Assembly: GCA_910584665.1 (NCBI GenBank)
Contig: CAJUBL010000059.1
Span: 3,487-18,243, forward strand
Direction of reading: 5' to 3'
Source of the DNA: an uncultured Muribaculaceae bacterium
GTDB lineage: Bacteria; Bacteroidota; Bacteroidia; Bacteroidales; Muribaculaceae
Length of the DNA: 14,757 nucleotides
Below are positions 7,291-14,757 of the stretch, piece after piece. How positions within the stretch are numbered: the stretch's first letter is position 1; each line of letters opens with the position of its first letter. Both the position numbers and the translations under genes were made by a program. The notes beneath the pieces are model-generated. The model made no database searches. It saw only the letters and a list, made by a program, of their open reading frames with translations, and was not told the origin of the DNA.

Positions 7291-10200
7291 ATCGCTTACG
7301 TTCCAATTGCCTGCACTCATGGTCGGACGTTCCGTGCATGGACTTACTGTGGTCATCTCCCCATTGCAGTCTCTTATGAAAGACCAGGTGGATAACCTTG
7401 CTGACAGAGGTATTACGGATGCTGTGACCATAAACGGGATGTTGGATCCCATCACAAGAGCGCTGTCAATACAAAGGGTAATGGATGGAGAAGCTTCACT
7501 GTTGTATATATCTCCTGAAATGCTTCGTTCGAAAACGATCGAGAAAATATTGATGGTCCGTCATGTTGTACGGTTTGTGATAGATGAAGCGCATTGCTTT
7601 TCTTCATGGGGACATGATTTCAGGGTCGATTATCTCTATATAGGTAAATTCATACAGCAATATCAGCAAAAGAAAAAGTGTGGCAATCCTATACCTGTAT
7701 CTTGTTTTACCGCTACGGCAAAACAGAAAGTGATACAGGATATCTGTGACTATTTCAGGCAGACCCTGAATTTGGATCTGGATTTATTTGCATCTTCGGC
7801 TTCAAGAACAAATCTGCACTATTCAGTCATACATGTAGAAAGCGACAATGATAAGTATTTAAAACTGAGAGAACTTGTGGAGGAATCCGATAGTCCGACA
7901 ATTGTATATGTATCACGTACCAGACGGACCAGAGATCTGGCCGACAGATTGACCCGAGACGGATATAAGGCGCTCCCTTTCAATGGCAAGATGGAAGCTG
8001 ATGAAAAAATTGCCAATCAGGATGCGTTCATGAATGACCATGTACACATCATCGTGGCTACATCTGCGTTCGGAATGGGGGTTGACAAGAAAGATGTCGG
8101 TCTTGTGGTACATTACGATATTTCCGACTTGCTGGAGAATTATGTTCAGGAAGCAGGCAGAGCTGGTCGTAATCCGGATCTCAGCGCACATTGTTATGTG
8201 CTTTATAGTGACAATGATCTGGACAAGCATTTTATATTGCTGAACCAGACAAAACTAAGCATCAGTGAGATACAACAGGTTTGGAAAGCTGTCAAAGGTC
8301 TCACAAGACATCGCATGAAAGTCGATTGTTCTGCATTGGAAATTGCCCGGCAGGCGGGTTGGGACGATTCTGTATATGACATCGAAACCCGTGTACGGAC
8401 AGCATTATCGGCTTTGGAACAGAGCGGATACTTGATAAGAGGAAACAATGTGCCTCATGTATATGCCACCGGAATCACGGTAAAGAACATGGACGAGGCA
8501 AGAAAACGGATATCGGCATCAGAGTTCTTTGATTGCGATGAAATAGAAAAGGCTGTACGCATCATCAAATCCTTGATATCTCAGAAACATATCGCCAAGG
8601 CTCAGAATTCTGAGGCGGAATCACGTGTGGATTATCTTGCTGACATCCTGGGATTAAGTAAAGGAGAGGTTATATCAGTAGTGGAACGTATGCGTCAGGA
8701 AGGCATATTGGCTGACAGCAGGGACATATCTGCCTATTTGCAGGATACCGGTGACTCTGAACGAAAGTCACAGATACTTCTTGAGCGCTTTGCAAAACTT
8801 GAACAATATATCCTTGAACATATTCCAGACGGATCTTTGCTGACATCGTGCAAGCAGCTGAATGAAAATGCCGTCATTGAAGGTATCAATACATCCAGAG
8901 AAAAAGATATCAGGACGTTACTATATTTCCTCACAGTCAAGGGATATACACGCAAGAAGGAGAACTCGATCCGTAATGTGGAAATAAGCCGTCTGGCAGA
9001 TCTGGAATCGACTGTCAGACGCTTTGAAAAACGGTTGGAAATAAGTCGTTTTGCTGTGGAATGGCTATACGGATTAGCTTCTGATGCAGAAAAAGAAAAT
9101 ACACCCGGTAAGGCCATTCAATTTTCTGTGGTAGAACTTCTGAACCATATAAAATCAAGTTCCGGATCACTTTTTGGCGGACTTGACAACATTCAGTTGG
9201 AAGATGTGGAAGAGTCTCTTTTCTATTTATCTGAAATAGGTGCGCTAAAACTTGAGGGGGGCTTCATGGTGTTATACAATGCAATGAATATTCAGAGAAT
9301 AAAGGATACCAAGTCGAGATATAAACAAGATGACTACCGGATGCTGAATGAGTTCTACAGACTGAAAATCCAGCAGGTGCATATTGTAGGCGAATATGCC
9401 AATATGATGGTAAGAGATTATCATGCGGCCTTACAATATGTCCGGGATTATTTCCATATGGATTACAGGAAGTTTGTCGCAAAATATTTTAAAGGCGATA
9501 GATTTAATGAGATACAGCGTAATCTGACGCCACAGAAATACCGGCAATTGTTCGGACAATTGTCCCGACGGCAAATGGAAATTATTTCAGACAGGGATTC
9601 TCGATGTATTGTGGTCGGAGCCGGTCCGGGTAGCGGAAAAACACGGGTATTGGTCCACAAGCTGGCTTCGCTTCTGTTGCTTGAAGACGTTAAACACGAA
9701 CAACTGCTTATGCTGACGTTTTCAAGGGCAGCCGCTACTGAATTTAAGCAGAGACTCATGGAGCTGATAGGCAATGCGGCCCATTTTGTTGAAATAAAAA
9801 CATTTCATTCCTATAGCTTTGACCTCTTGGGACGGGTAGGCAACCTTGAAGACTCAAAAAATGTTGTGGCAAAGGCCGCCGGAATGATATGTCAGGGAGA
9901 TGTGGAGCAAAATAAAATAGGTAAGACGGTACTTGTCATAGACGAGGCTCAGGATATGGGAGCAGAAGAATATGCGCTCGTAAAGGCTCTTATGGACAAC
10001 AACGATGAAATGCGTGTGATAGCAGTTGGAGACGATGACCAGAACATCTATGAATTTCGTGGTTCTGATTCTGGTTATATGTATAGGCTGGCACAGGAAA
10101 AAGGAAGTATATTTATTGAAATGACCGAGAATTACCGTAGTGCGCATCATCCGGTGGATTTTGCCAACGGATTCTTGAAAAACATTGATAAAAGGATAAA

Positions 10201-11194
10201 AAGCACGCCGATTATCTCCATGACAAAAGAGGAGGGGAGGGTGGAGGTAATACGCCATCAGTCAAAGTATATGTATCAGCCGCTTGTAGAGAGTCTGCTT
10301 CAACACAGGGATAAAGGCACTTCGTGTGTGCTCACTCAGACAAATGAAGAGGCTGTGATCATGATGGCTTTTTTACGAAAACGGGGTGTAGACAGCAGAC
10401 TGATACAGTCAATTGAAGGCTTTCGTTTCTGGAATGTGTTGGAAATGAGATATTTCATCAGGTACATAGACCAACGTATAAAAACGCCGTTGATTACAGA
10501 TGAACTATGGAATGAAGCCAGGAATGCAACCTTTTCCTTTTATGACAGGAGTCATAGTCTGATCTATGTGAAAAGGTGTGTCGAGCAGTTTGAGCAGATC
10601 AATAGAACAAAATATTTAAGTGATTTCAAGGAATTTGTATTTGAGTCATCGTTGGAAGACTTCTGTGATATCACCGGAGCCGATGTTGTTGTATCAACCA
10701 TCCACAAGGCCAAGGGCAGAGAATCTGATGACGTGTATATGCTTATATCCGACAGCCATATAAAGAATGACAACCTGATGCGTCGGTATTACGTAGGAAT
10801 GACCAGAGCGAAAAACCGACTGTTTATACATACGAATGGAGATTGTTTCAGTAATTTAAGTGCTGATGGATATTTTGTTGACCGGCAGCAATATGATATG
10901 CCTGAAGAAATCGTGCTGCAACTCACGCATAAAGATGTATATTTGGGATTTTTCAAGGAGAGAAAGTCTGATGTATTGGCATTGAGAGGAGGAAATCCGT
11001 TGATTTATAGAGATTCTGTTTTATATAGTTCATTGTCAGACAAACCAGTGGCAAAGTTATCGTTAAAAATGCAGAATACATTGTCAGAGTGGGCGGAAAG
11101 AGGTTATAAAGTGAAATCCGCATCTGTACGGTTTGTGTGGCATGGAAACCCAAAGATGCACCTCATAATGAGCCTGAAACAGCAGTTCTTTTAG
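7181..11194 (+). CDS. RecQ (SF2) helicase fused to UvrD-type (SF1A) helicase, downstream frame
   Basis: This 1337-residue frame holds two complete ATPase engines. The first is RecQ: Walker A PTGGGKS (about 32-38), DEAH box VIDEAHCFSSWGHDFR (about 133-148), CFTATAK (about 175-181) and arginine-finger motif EAGRAGR (about 325-331). A winged-helix-like segment follows (about 370-440) without the four-Cys zinc cluster of classic RecQ. After a helical linker comes the UvrD-type helicase: LSRRQMEII (Q motif), GAGPGSGKT (about 813-821), VIDEAQD (about 918-924), GDDDQNIYEFRG (about 948-959), TENYRS, STIHKAKG (about 1170) and YYVGMTRAK (about 1203). Such proteins unwind and process damaged or foreign DNA. 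The ATG at 7181 is only the first ATG after the frameshift; starting here would lose the FGYxxFR part of motif 0, so it is unlikely to be native. The last 18 or so residues are probably out of frame as well. Confidence 0.85.
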   Translation: MNASGRTYDGEPLQERAARAAVNGKSLLAIFPTGGGKSLTFQLPALMVGRSVHGLTVVISPLQSLMKDQVDNLADRGITDAVTINGMLDPITRALSIQRVMDGEASLLYISPEMLRSKTIEKILMVRHVVRFVIDEAHCFSSWGHDFRVDYLYIGKFIQQYQQKKKCGNPIPVSCFTATAKQKVIQDICDYFRQTLNLDLDLFASSASRTNLHYSVIHVESDNDKYLKLRELVEESDSPTIVYVSRTRRTRDLADRLTRDGYKALPFNGKMEADEKIANQDAFMNDHVHIIVATSAFGMGVDKKDVGLVVHYDISDLLENYVQEAGRAGRNPDLSAHCYVLYSDNDLDKHFILLNQTKLSISEIQQVWKAVKGLTRHRMKVDCSALEIARQAGWDDSVYDIETRVRTALSALEQSGYLIRGNNVPHVYATGITVKNMDEARKRISASEFFDCDEIEKAVRIIKSLISQKHIAKAQNSEAESRVDYLADILGLSKGEVISVVERMRQEGILADSRDISAYLQDTGDSERKSQILLERFAKLEQYILEHIPDGSLLTSCKQLNENAVIEGINTSREKDIRTLLYFLTVKGYTRKKENSIRNVEISRLADLESTVRRFEKRLEISRFAVEWLYGLASDAEKENTPGKAIQFSVVELLNHIKSSSGSLFGGLDNIQLEDVEESLFYLSEIGALKLEGGFMVLYNAMNIQRIKDTKSRYKQDDYRMLNEFYRLKIQQVHIVGEYANMMVRDYHAALQYVRDYFHMDYRKFVAKYFKGDRFNEIQRNLTPQKYRQLFGQLSRRQMEIISDRDSRCIVVGAGPGSGKTRVLVHKLASLLLLEDVKHEQLLMLTFSRAAATEFKQRLMELIGNAAHFVEIKTFHSYSFDLLGRVGNLEDSKNVVAKAAGMICQGDVEQNKIGKTVLVIDEAQDMGAEEYALVKALMDNNDEMRVIAVGDDDQNIYEFRGSDSGYMYRLAQEKGSIFIEMTENYRSAHHPVDFANGFLKNIDKRIKSTPIISMTKEEGRVEVIRHQSKYMYQPLVESLLQHRDKGTSCVLTQTNEEAVIMMAFLRKRGVDSRLIQSIEGFRFWNVLEMRYFIRYIDQRIKTPLITDELWNEARNATFSFYDRSHSLIYVKRCVEQFEQINRTKYLSDFKEFVFESSLEDFCDITGADVVVSTIHKAKGRESDDVYMLISDSHIKNDNLMRRYYVGMTRAKNRLFIHTNGDCFSNLSADGYFVDRQQYDMPEEIVLQLTHKDVYLGFFKERKSDVLALRGGNPLIYRDSVLYSSLSDKPVAKLSLKMQNTLSEWAERGYKVKSASVRFVWHGNPKMHLIMSLKQQFF
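7193..7200 (+). repeat. 4-bp tandem duplication GGACGGAC causing a frameshift
   Basis: Two adjacent copies of GGAC sit at the exact point where the protein similarity moves from one frame to the other. One copy gives FRT-YDGEP in a single frame; two copies add 4 nt and lead to the TAA at 7288-7290. There is no slippery heptamer of the kind used in programmed frameshifting. Confidence 0.8.
11132..11140 (+). other. Probable second frameshift site (TTTGTGTGG)
   Basis: In the current frame VRFV is followed by an atypical tail that stops at 11192-11194. From GTG at 11137, the neighbouring frame reads VAWKPKDAPHNEPETAVLL and stops at 11218-11220. The VRF..(V/A)WK order fits the C-terminal end I recall for Bacteroidetes RecQ-like proteins (VRFIVYWK-type). 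Either one base was lost from the GTGTG tract or one GT unit was gained. The spacing of three residues between VRF and WK favours a single-base loss. Confidence 0.6.
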
Positions 11195-11299
11195 CCGATA
11201 TGACCCTCTCGTTGGCCTGATCGTTACATGTAGCTATTGCAATGGTTGAATGATTATGGTTCTCTTATCTGATTTTGTGATAAAAAAACGGATATGCTC

Positions 11300-12202
11300 T
11301 TAGACTTGTTTGTGCATAAGCTGGAGAATTATATTCTCGGATTCTTTTATGTCCTCGTTTTGTGCATTTGAAGATACATATTCTGATTTTAACGACATCT
11401 TTGCAAAATAGATAGTATCCATATACTCATGAAAATATATCCTTATATCTACAGGATTCACAACACGCAATTCTGAAACATGCTCCGATACATGGCTTAT
11501 CATCGTACCATTGCATTGCAGAGGCTGTAGCATGTTGTTTGCCAGAATCTCATCCAGACGGTCAAAGATACTTCTGATATGTTCCGACGGTGCGTTTTCA
11601 AAACGTTTCTGAAAAGCCTCAGACATTATGACGTGAGGGGCAAGATAAGAGAGTTTGTCAATCCCGTCAGGTGCTTTATCATAATTCATCTTGATTAATC
11701 TCTTTTCTGTTGCAGTCACGTTTTGCGGAGTCTCACCATGAAGATTGGGAACTGTGACATCTTCAAAGTCAGGATGCCCGCTCCTGATCGTCAGCCCATC
11801 TTTCTTAACGGTGTCTGATACCGGCAATGTAAGCAATAATCCGCCATTCCTGCCGGCAATGGCTATATTGGTGGCATCTTCTTGTTCAAAAGTATAGTTT
11901 GCCTGAAGTAAACTGTTATCGTCGCATTCCGTAAAGATTTCCCCGATTGGATAATTAAGTGTATAGCTGTAAAACAATCTTTTTATTTCCCTGTTTTGAA
12001 GTCGTTTGATAATGTCTGCCAAAGGGATTCCTCCCAGTACGATTTTACCTGCTTCTTTTTCGAGTACCCATCCTTTATGGATATGCAGATAATCCTTCTG
12101 TGTCAGAGACGAAAATGCCGATACCAGTTTGACAAAGGCTGTAGCCAATTCCTGGCCTGCAAAAGTCCCTCCCAGACATTCATTCAGATAGAAGCGATTC
12201 AT
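11300..12202 (-). CDS. Third operon protein: unknown N-terminal domain, RelE/HigB-like C-terminal domain
   Basis: The 300-residue product is not a family I can name. The N-terminal two thirds (about 1-185) are soluble and mixed alpha/beta, with a short helix-rich start. The C-terminal part (about 195-298) has the order of a RelE/HigB-type mRNA interferase. It has a helical pair with FQKRF and IRSIFDRLDEIL, then beta strands around SELRV and DIRIYFHEY. A strand TIYFAKMSLKSE and a final helix starting NEDIKESENII follow. In HigB/RelE proteins the corresponding strands read roughly ELR...yRv.Y and i.LLh.F.KK, followed by the EI..A helix. The tail helix and the strand order fit well; the basic catalytic residues are not clearly matched. 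The start lies 2 nt after the ATPase stop codon, so the two are translationally linked. It may be the toxic effector of the operon; this is inference. Confidence 0.75.
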   Translation of the reverse strand: MNRFYLNECLGGTFAGQELATAFVKLVSAFSSLTQKDYLHIHKGWVLEKEAGKIVLGGIPLADIIKRLQNREIKRLFYSYTLNYPIGEIFTECDDNSLLQANYTFEQEDATNIAIAGRNGGLLLTLPVSDTVKKDGLTIRSGHPDFEDVTVPNLHGETPQNVTATEKRLIKMNYDKAPDGIDKLSYLAPHVIMSEAFQKRFENAPSEHIRSIFDRLDEILANNMLQPLQCNGTMISHVSEHVSELRVVNPVDIRIYFHEYMDTIYFAKMSLKSEYVSSNAQNEDIKESENIILQLMHKQV

Positions 12203-12204
12203 AA

Positions 12205-13200
12205 TCAGAAAAGTAATGTCTCTGCATCTATCTCAAACTGATCGAAGAAACCTGATGGTGTGTCATTTGTATATTTTCCGTCTTTGTTCAGTGTGATGAT
12301 ATCAGCTTTAGTATTTTTCCTCTCATCCTGTTCAAACCAATAACTGATGAACTCCTCCGCAAATGCCGGATGCTGTTTGGTATAGATGCGAATGCCATCA
12401 AACAGATGGTCGCTATGTGTTTCCACAACTACATTTACCCCATTGTCGGCACACAGTGCTATGAATTTGCCTATTTCCGTTTGTCCTTTTGGATGCAGGT
12501 GAGCTTCAGGATTTTCCAATAACACCAATGAATCATTTAACAGTGAAGCTCTTAGAAGAATTGCTATAATGGGTAATGTATAGCTTAATCCAAATCCTAC
12601 ATTCGTGGCACGATGCTCGTCAAAATAAGGAAAAGACTGATCGCTGAGTCTCTGAAGCTCATATGTGAAGTTAACTCCCGGGGAAATAATGTCTAACCAG
12701 GCTTTTAAGTTGAACATCAGGGTTTCACCCTGTGCGTTCGGATGTATCAGTTTATTGTTGAGGGGTTCGTCGGCATATGTATCGATACATTTTAACAGAT
12801 TACCTCCTTTTGAATCCATTTCGGCAGTGCTGTTGAAGACCTTTATGGAACTTTGGCTGCCATATCGTCCTGCTTCAGAATAAAATATGTCGGGCATAGT
12901 TATTCCTTCGTTCAGTATTGTCTGCCGGTCGTTTTCATTGTGTAGACTGATAGATTTGTTTCTGTCATCAAATGCTGTGATATTGAAAGCTGGAGCATAA
13001 GTATTTGTCAGCTCTCTGCCTGTACCGTGGTCGTCAAGCAGAAAACCGTTCCCTTTCGTAGCCCGTTCAACCATAAGCAGTGCCTGTATGACAGAACTTT
13101 TTCCACTGCTGTTTAAGCCTGTAAGCAGTGTAAAAGGGCGTAAATCCAAATTCTTTTTTTCAAAGGATTTAAAACCGTCCAACTCTATACGGGTTATCAT
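12205..13200 (-). CDS. AAA/ABC-type (SMC-like) ATPase with DUF3696-type C-terminus
   Basis: The 331-residue protein opens with the SMC/RecF-like pattern ITRIELDGFKSFE and Walker A GLNSSGKSS (about 28-36). A signature-like NVGFGLSYTLPI follows at about 200-211, then Walker B LVLLENPEAHLHP (about 225-237) and the switch region VVVETHSDHLFDGI (about 257-270). The end (PSGFFDQFEID, about 315-325) matches the DUF3696 tail. The insert between Walker A and the signature is short, so there is no long coiled coil or Zn hook, and no TOPRIM nuclease is attached. ATPases of this OLD/PtuA-like group power many bacterial defence systems by sensing DNA or phage proteins and releasing a partner nuclease. Its ATG overlaps the TGA of the upstream DUF262 gene by 4 nt (ATGA), and the RelE-like gene starts 2 nt after its stop. 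Confidence 0.92.
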   Translation of the reverse strand: MITRIELDGFKSFEKKNLDLRPFTLLTGLNSSGKSSVIQALLMVERATKGNGFLLDDHGTGRELTNTYAPAFNITAFDDRNKSISLHNENDRQTILNEGITMPDIFYSEAGRYGSQSSIKVFNSTAEMDSKGGNLLKCIDTYADEPLNNKLIHPNAQGETLMFNLKAWLDIISPGVNFTYELQRLSDQSFPYFDEHRATNVGFGLSYTLPIIAILLRASLLNDSLVLLENPEAHLHPKGQTEIGKFIALCADNGVNVVVETHSDHLFDGIRIYTKQHPAFAEEFISYWFEQDERKNTKADIITLNKDGKYTNDTPSGFFDQFEIDAETLLF

Positions 13201-14411
13201 CTTAAGTTTTTGTATTTATCAATTAACCGGTTTATTTTTTCGAAACGTTTTTGGACAGATGCATATTTCCAACTATCCCGGGATATCAGATTCTGAAATT
13301 CTATATTGTTAAGAAGCCGATAGTATTCTTCTTTCAGATCATTTTCATGAAATCGGATGGAAAGGAATTCTTCTTCTGTCAATAAAGAAAGTATGGATCC
13401 CCACATTTCAAACAGAGCTTTATTGATGGGAGAACGCTTGTTGTCTCCGTGGCTTCTGCGAAAACAATGTTTCCCGAATAATATATAGGACCGTTCCATT
13501 CCGTTGATAAACAGATGTTCCAGCTCTTCCGGACTTCTTTTCTTTATGCTTTCGATAACAATGCTTCCTCGTTTTACGAGTTTTTTTATGTCATTGTTGT
13601 CAAATGAAGGATATGCATTTATGATTTGCATCGTATCGCTAAGAAAGACATCCATATTGCTGTTCTTGGGATAGGCATCTTCGTTTCGTATCATAAAAGC
13701 CAGACATCGCAATATCAGTTCCAGATCGTCCATGCGTTTTGTGTTTACTGCATTGGTCGTGGCACGGAGGAATTCCGGTGCTTTTGACAACCTGTTCAGC
13801 AATTCGGTCGCTTCACCGGTATACAGTGCATTTCTGATTTCTTGCGGTGTCAGATACAGACCTCCGGTATTGATACGCTTGAATATATTTCTTTTTACTT
13901 CATCAGGAGTACCCGGATTGATGATGGTGAATGTCAGTTCGGTCTCGGTTATCCGATTCTGCAGATAGGTAGGCAGTTCGTTGAACGTATAACCGTTGTA
14001 TTGGGTCCAGAATTCCAATCCGGTCAGCCGCATTCCGTCTCCCTTTGATGCCTTATCTTTGTTTTCGTAAAAATCTTTTCCGATAACAAAGTCTCTGAAT
14101 GATGATAGTCTCTGCAATCCGTCCACTACGGTAAAAGCACTTTTCTCATCCGCTGATACATAAAACATCGGAATCGGTATCTTCAGCATCAGAGATTCTA
14201 TCAATCGAGACTTCCTCACATCGTCCCATACTTCATGCCTTTGGAAATCAGGACTAAGGATAATGCTCCTTTGAACAAGCCGTTTTACGCAAGTTTCAAC
14301 CAATATCGTTTTTTTCTCAATGGATATATCATTGGGATTAAAAGGATCGGACAAACTTTCGTCATTCTCAATCTCCTCGTCAAACACAGGCTCTTTTATT
14401 TCTTCTTCCAT
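13197..14411 (-). CDS. DUF262 (ParB/Srx-fold) domain protein, GmrSD-N-like
   Basis: The 404-residue protein begins with an acidic tail (about 1-30) and then a DUF262 domain (about 35-200). Visible motifs are PDFQRHEVW (about 54-62), RLIESLMLKIPIP (about 69-81), VVDGLQRLSSF (about 95-105; the usual DGQQR has Leu for the first Gln) and FKRINTGGLYLTPQEIRNAL (about 177-196). The C-terminal half is helical. It contains FGKHCFRR and KRSPINKALFEMW, as in long DUF262-only proteins. No HNH-type DUF1524 nuclease domain (H..P motif) is present, unlike GmrSD, BrxU or SspE. DUF262 domains in those proteins bind or hydrolyse nucleotides and sense modified DNA or regulate cleavage. As the first gene of the operon, with the ATPase and the RelE-like protein behind it, it may be the sensor or regulator. 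Confidence 0.9.
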   Translation of the reverse strand: MEEEIKEPVFDEEIENDESLSDPFNPNDISIEKKTILVETCVKRLVQRSIILSPDFQRHEVWDDVRKSRLIESLMLKIPIPMFYVSADEKSAFTVVDGLQRLSSFRDFVIGKDFYENKDKASKGDGMRLTGLEFWTQYNGYTFNELPTYLQNRITETELTFTIINPGTPDEVKRNIFKRINTGGLYLTPQEIRNALYTGEATELLNRLSKAPEFLRATTNAVNTKRMDDLELILRCLAFMIRNEDAYPKNSNMDVFLSDTMQIINAYPSFDNNDIKKLVKRGSIVIESIKKRSPEELEHLFINGMERSYILFGKHCFRRSHGDNKRSPINKALFEMWGSILSLLTEEEFLSIRFHENDLKEEYYRLLNNIEFQNLISRDSWKYASVQKRFEKINRLIDKYKNLR

Positions 14412-14435
14412 GGGCTAAACGGATACTTATCTCTG

Positions 14436-14443
14436 CAAATTTA
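14436..14443 (-). promoter_or_regulatory. Bacteroidetes -7 promoter element for the DUF262 operon (TAAATTTG)
   Basis: On the minus strand the bases read TAAATTTG, a full match to TAnnTTTG, 24 nt before the DUF262 start codon. The leader would be about 20 nt. No clear TTTG -33 box is found 19-21 nt upstream, so the promoter may be moderate or regulated. Confidence 0.6.
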
Positions 14444-14616
14444 CATATAAATTATGAGATTTCTACATTGACAGAATAAAAAAGGTCAGGGCCTTCACAA
14501 ATTATCTGCCATATGCACCGTGTTTTAAGCCATTCGGTCCTTTATAACCCTATGAATAACACTGTCCGGGAATAAGCAACGAAATCTTAAAGAGCCGTGG
14601 TCAGTCGTGGTATTAA

Positions 14617-14648
14617 TTTGGACTGCTCAGAGAATTTTCGTAGTTTTG
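14617..14648 (+). promoter_or_regulatory. Bacteroidetes promoter: TTTG (-33), 20-nt spacer, TAGTTTTG (-7)
   Basis: TTTG at 14617-14620 and TAGTTTTG at 14641-14648 are separated by exactly 20 nt, the standard Bacteroidetes primary-sigma arrangement. This is the best promoter in the window. It drives transcription to the right, out of the window, with a predicted start near 14655. Confidence 0.75.
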
Positions 14649-14706
14649 CACACAGAAGTTACGAAAAGAGTGTAATTTATTGGAACTGAGCATAGGTTAA
14701 TTGCTC

Positions 14707-14757
14707 ATGATAGTAATAGGTTACGATTTAGTTAGTTATCTACTGCATCATCCTTCT
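14707..14757 (+). CDS. Possible 5' end of a gene running off the window
   Basis: An ATG at 14707 opens 17 codons (beginning MIVIGYDLV) with no stop before the window end. It lies about 50 nt after the predicted transcription start. A 6-bp hairpin (TGAGCA/TGCTCA, 14687-14692 with 14702-14707) reaches the A of the ATG and could hide the start. The frame is too short to judge coding potential, and the true start may be beyond the window. Confidence 0.25.
   Translation, partial: MIVIGYDLVSYLLHHPS

Larger units (their letters stand above)
6340..11220 (+). pseudogene. Frameshifted exonuclease-RecQ-UvrD triple-domain gene, full extent
   Basis: The two open frames described below read as one gene. 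The 5' frame ends its coherent similarity with FGYECFR, which is the start of RecQ motif 0. The downstream frame resumes with YDGEPLQERAARAAV and then the Walker A loop, so the helicase domain spans the junction. GGAC is duplicated in tandem exactly there (7193-7200), and removing one copy joins the frames as FRTYDGEPLQ. Near the 3' end, VRFV is followed in the present frame by an atypical tail. One frame over, VAWKPKDAPHNEPETAVL continues to a TGA at 11218-11220. Fixing both gives about 1625 residues. Whether this is true decay, a slippage-reversible switch or an assembly error cannot be told here. All catalytic motifs survive, which points to recent damage. Confidence 0.75.
14412..14757. other. 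Divergent intergenic region at the right end
   Basis: These 346 bases separate the minus-strand operon from an unseen + strand gene. They contain one promoter for each direction, described separately. A small palindrome (AAGG/CCTT with a 6-nt loop, near 14480-14496) followed on the minus strand by a T-run might shield the operon from read-through, but it is weak. I see nothing else in 14500-14610. Confidence 0.5.

Noticed and set aside
11281..11335. Terminator of the minus-strand operon
   Set aside because: A seven-T run exists on the minus strand at 11282-11288, but the only stem before it (TATGC/GCATA) is 5 bp with a long loop.
12205..13200. OLD-family nuclease or Septu PtuA
   Set aside because: No TOPRIM domain after the ATPase and no HNH partner gene; the C-terminal PSGFFDQFE motif fits DUF3696 better.
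13197..14411. Type IV restriction enzyme GmrSD
   Set aside because: Only the DUF262 half is present; no DUF1524 HNH-like nuclease motif is seen in the C-terminal half.
1..14757. CRISPR array, tRNA or rRNA genes, insertion sequence with transposase
   Set aside because: No regularly spaced repeats, no tRNA or rRNA signatures, and no transposase or integrase motif found on either strand.

Overview
The window looks like chromosomal DNA of a Bacteroidales bacterium, possibly Muribaculaceae or a relative. The evidence is three matches to the Bacteroidetes -7 promoter element TAnnTTTG (one with a correctly spaced TTTG -33 box), the lack of clear Shine-Dalgarno sequences, and protein types typical of that order: a PepSY-like lipoprotein, a CNNM protein without the CorC/HlyC tail, and a long RecQ-like helicase. 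Family names come from motifs read by eye; no database search was run.

Left part (1-4543): a membrane-anchored coiled-coil protein of unknown role, an MgtC/SapB family membrane protein and a CPA2-type cation:proton antiporter with two TrkA-C domains lie in a row on the + strand. A small lipoprotein gene converges on them. Middle (4544-6255): a gene-poor stretch holds a 154-nt unit bounded by 23-nt inverted arms, with nested helices inside, ending 26 nt before a CNNM/CBS-domain transporter gene. It is either a structured leader RNA or a miniature inverted-repeat element.

Right part (6300-14440): this half reads as more AT-rich and looks like an accessory, possibly defence-related, region. A very large + strand gene encodes a DEDD-type exonuclease, a RecQ helicase and a UvrD-type helicase in one chain. 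It is broken by a 4-bp tandem duplication (GGACGGAC at 7193-7200) inside the RecQ motif 0 region. A second shift near 11135 replaces the apparent native C-terminus. Repairing both gives about 1625 residues.

Convergent to it is a tight three-gene minus-strand operon: a DUF262 (ParB/Srx-fold) protein, an SMC/ABC-like AAA ATPase with a DUF3696-type end, and an unrecognised 300-residue protein whose C-terminal third resembles RelE/HigB toxins. Its gene junctions are a 4-nt ATGA overlap and a 2-nt gap, and a promoter lies just upstream. A nuclease/sensor-like protein, an ATPase and a probable RNase effector suggest an anti-phage or abortive-infection module; this is inference. The last 346 bases hold a good + strand promoter for a gene that continues past the window.
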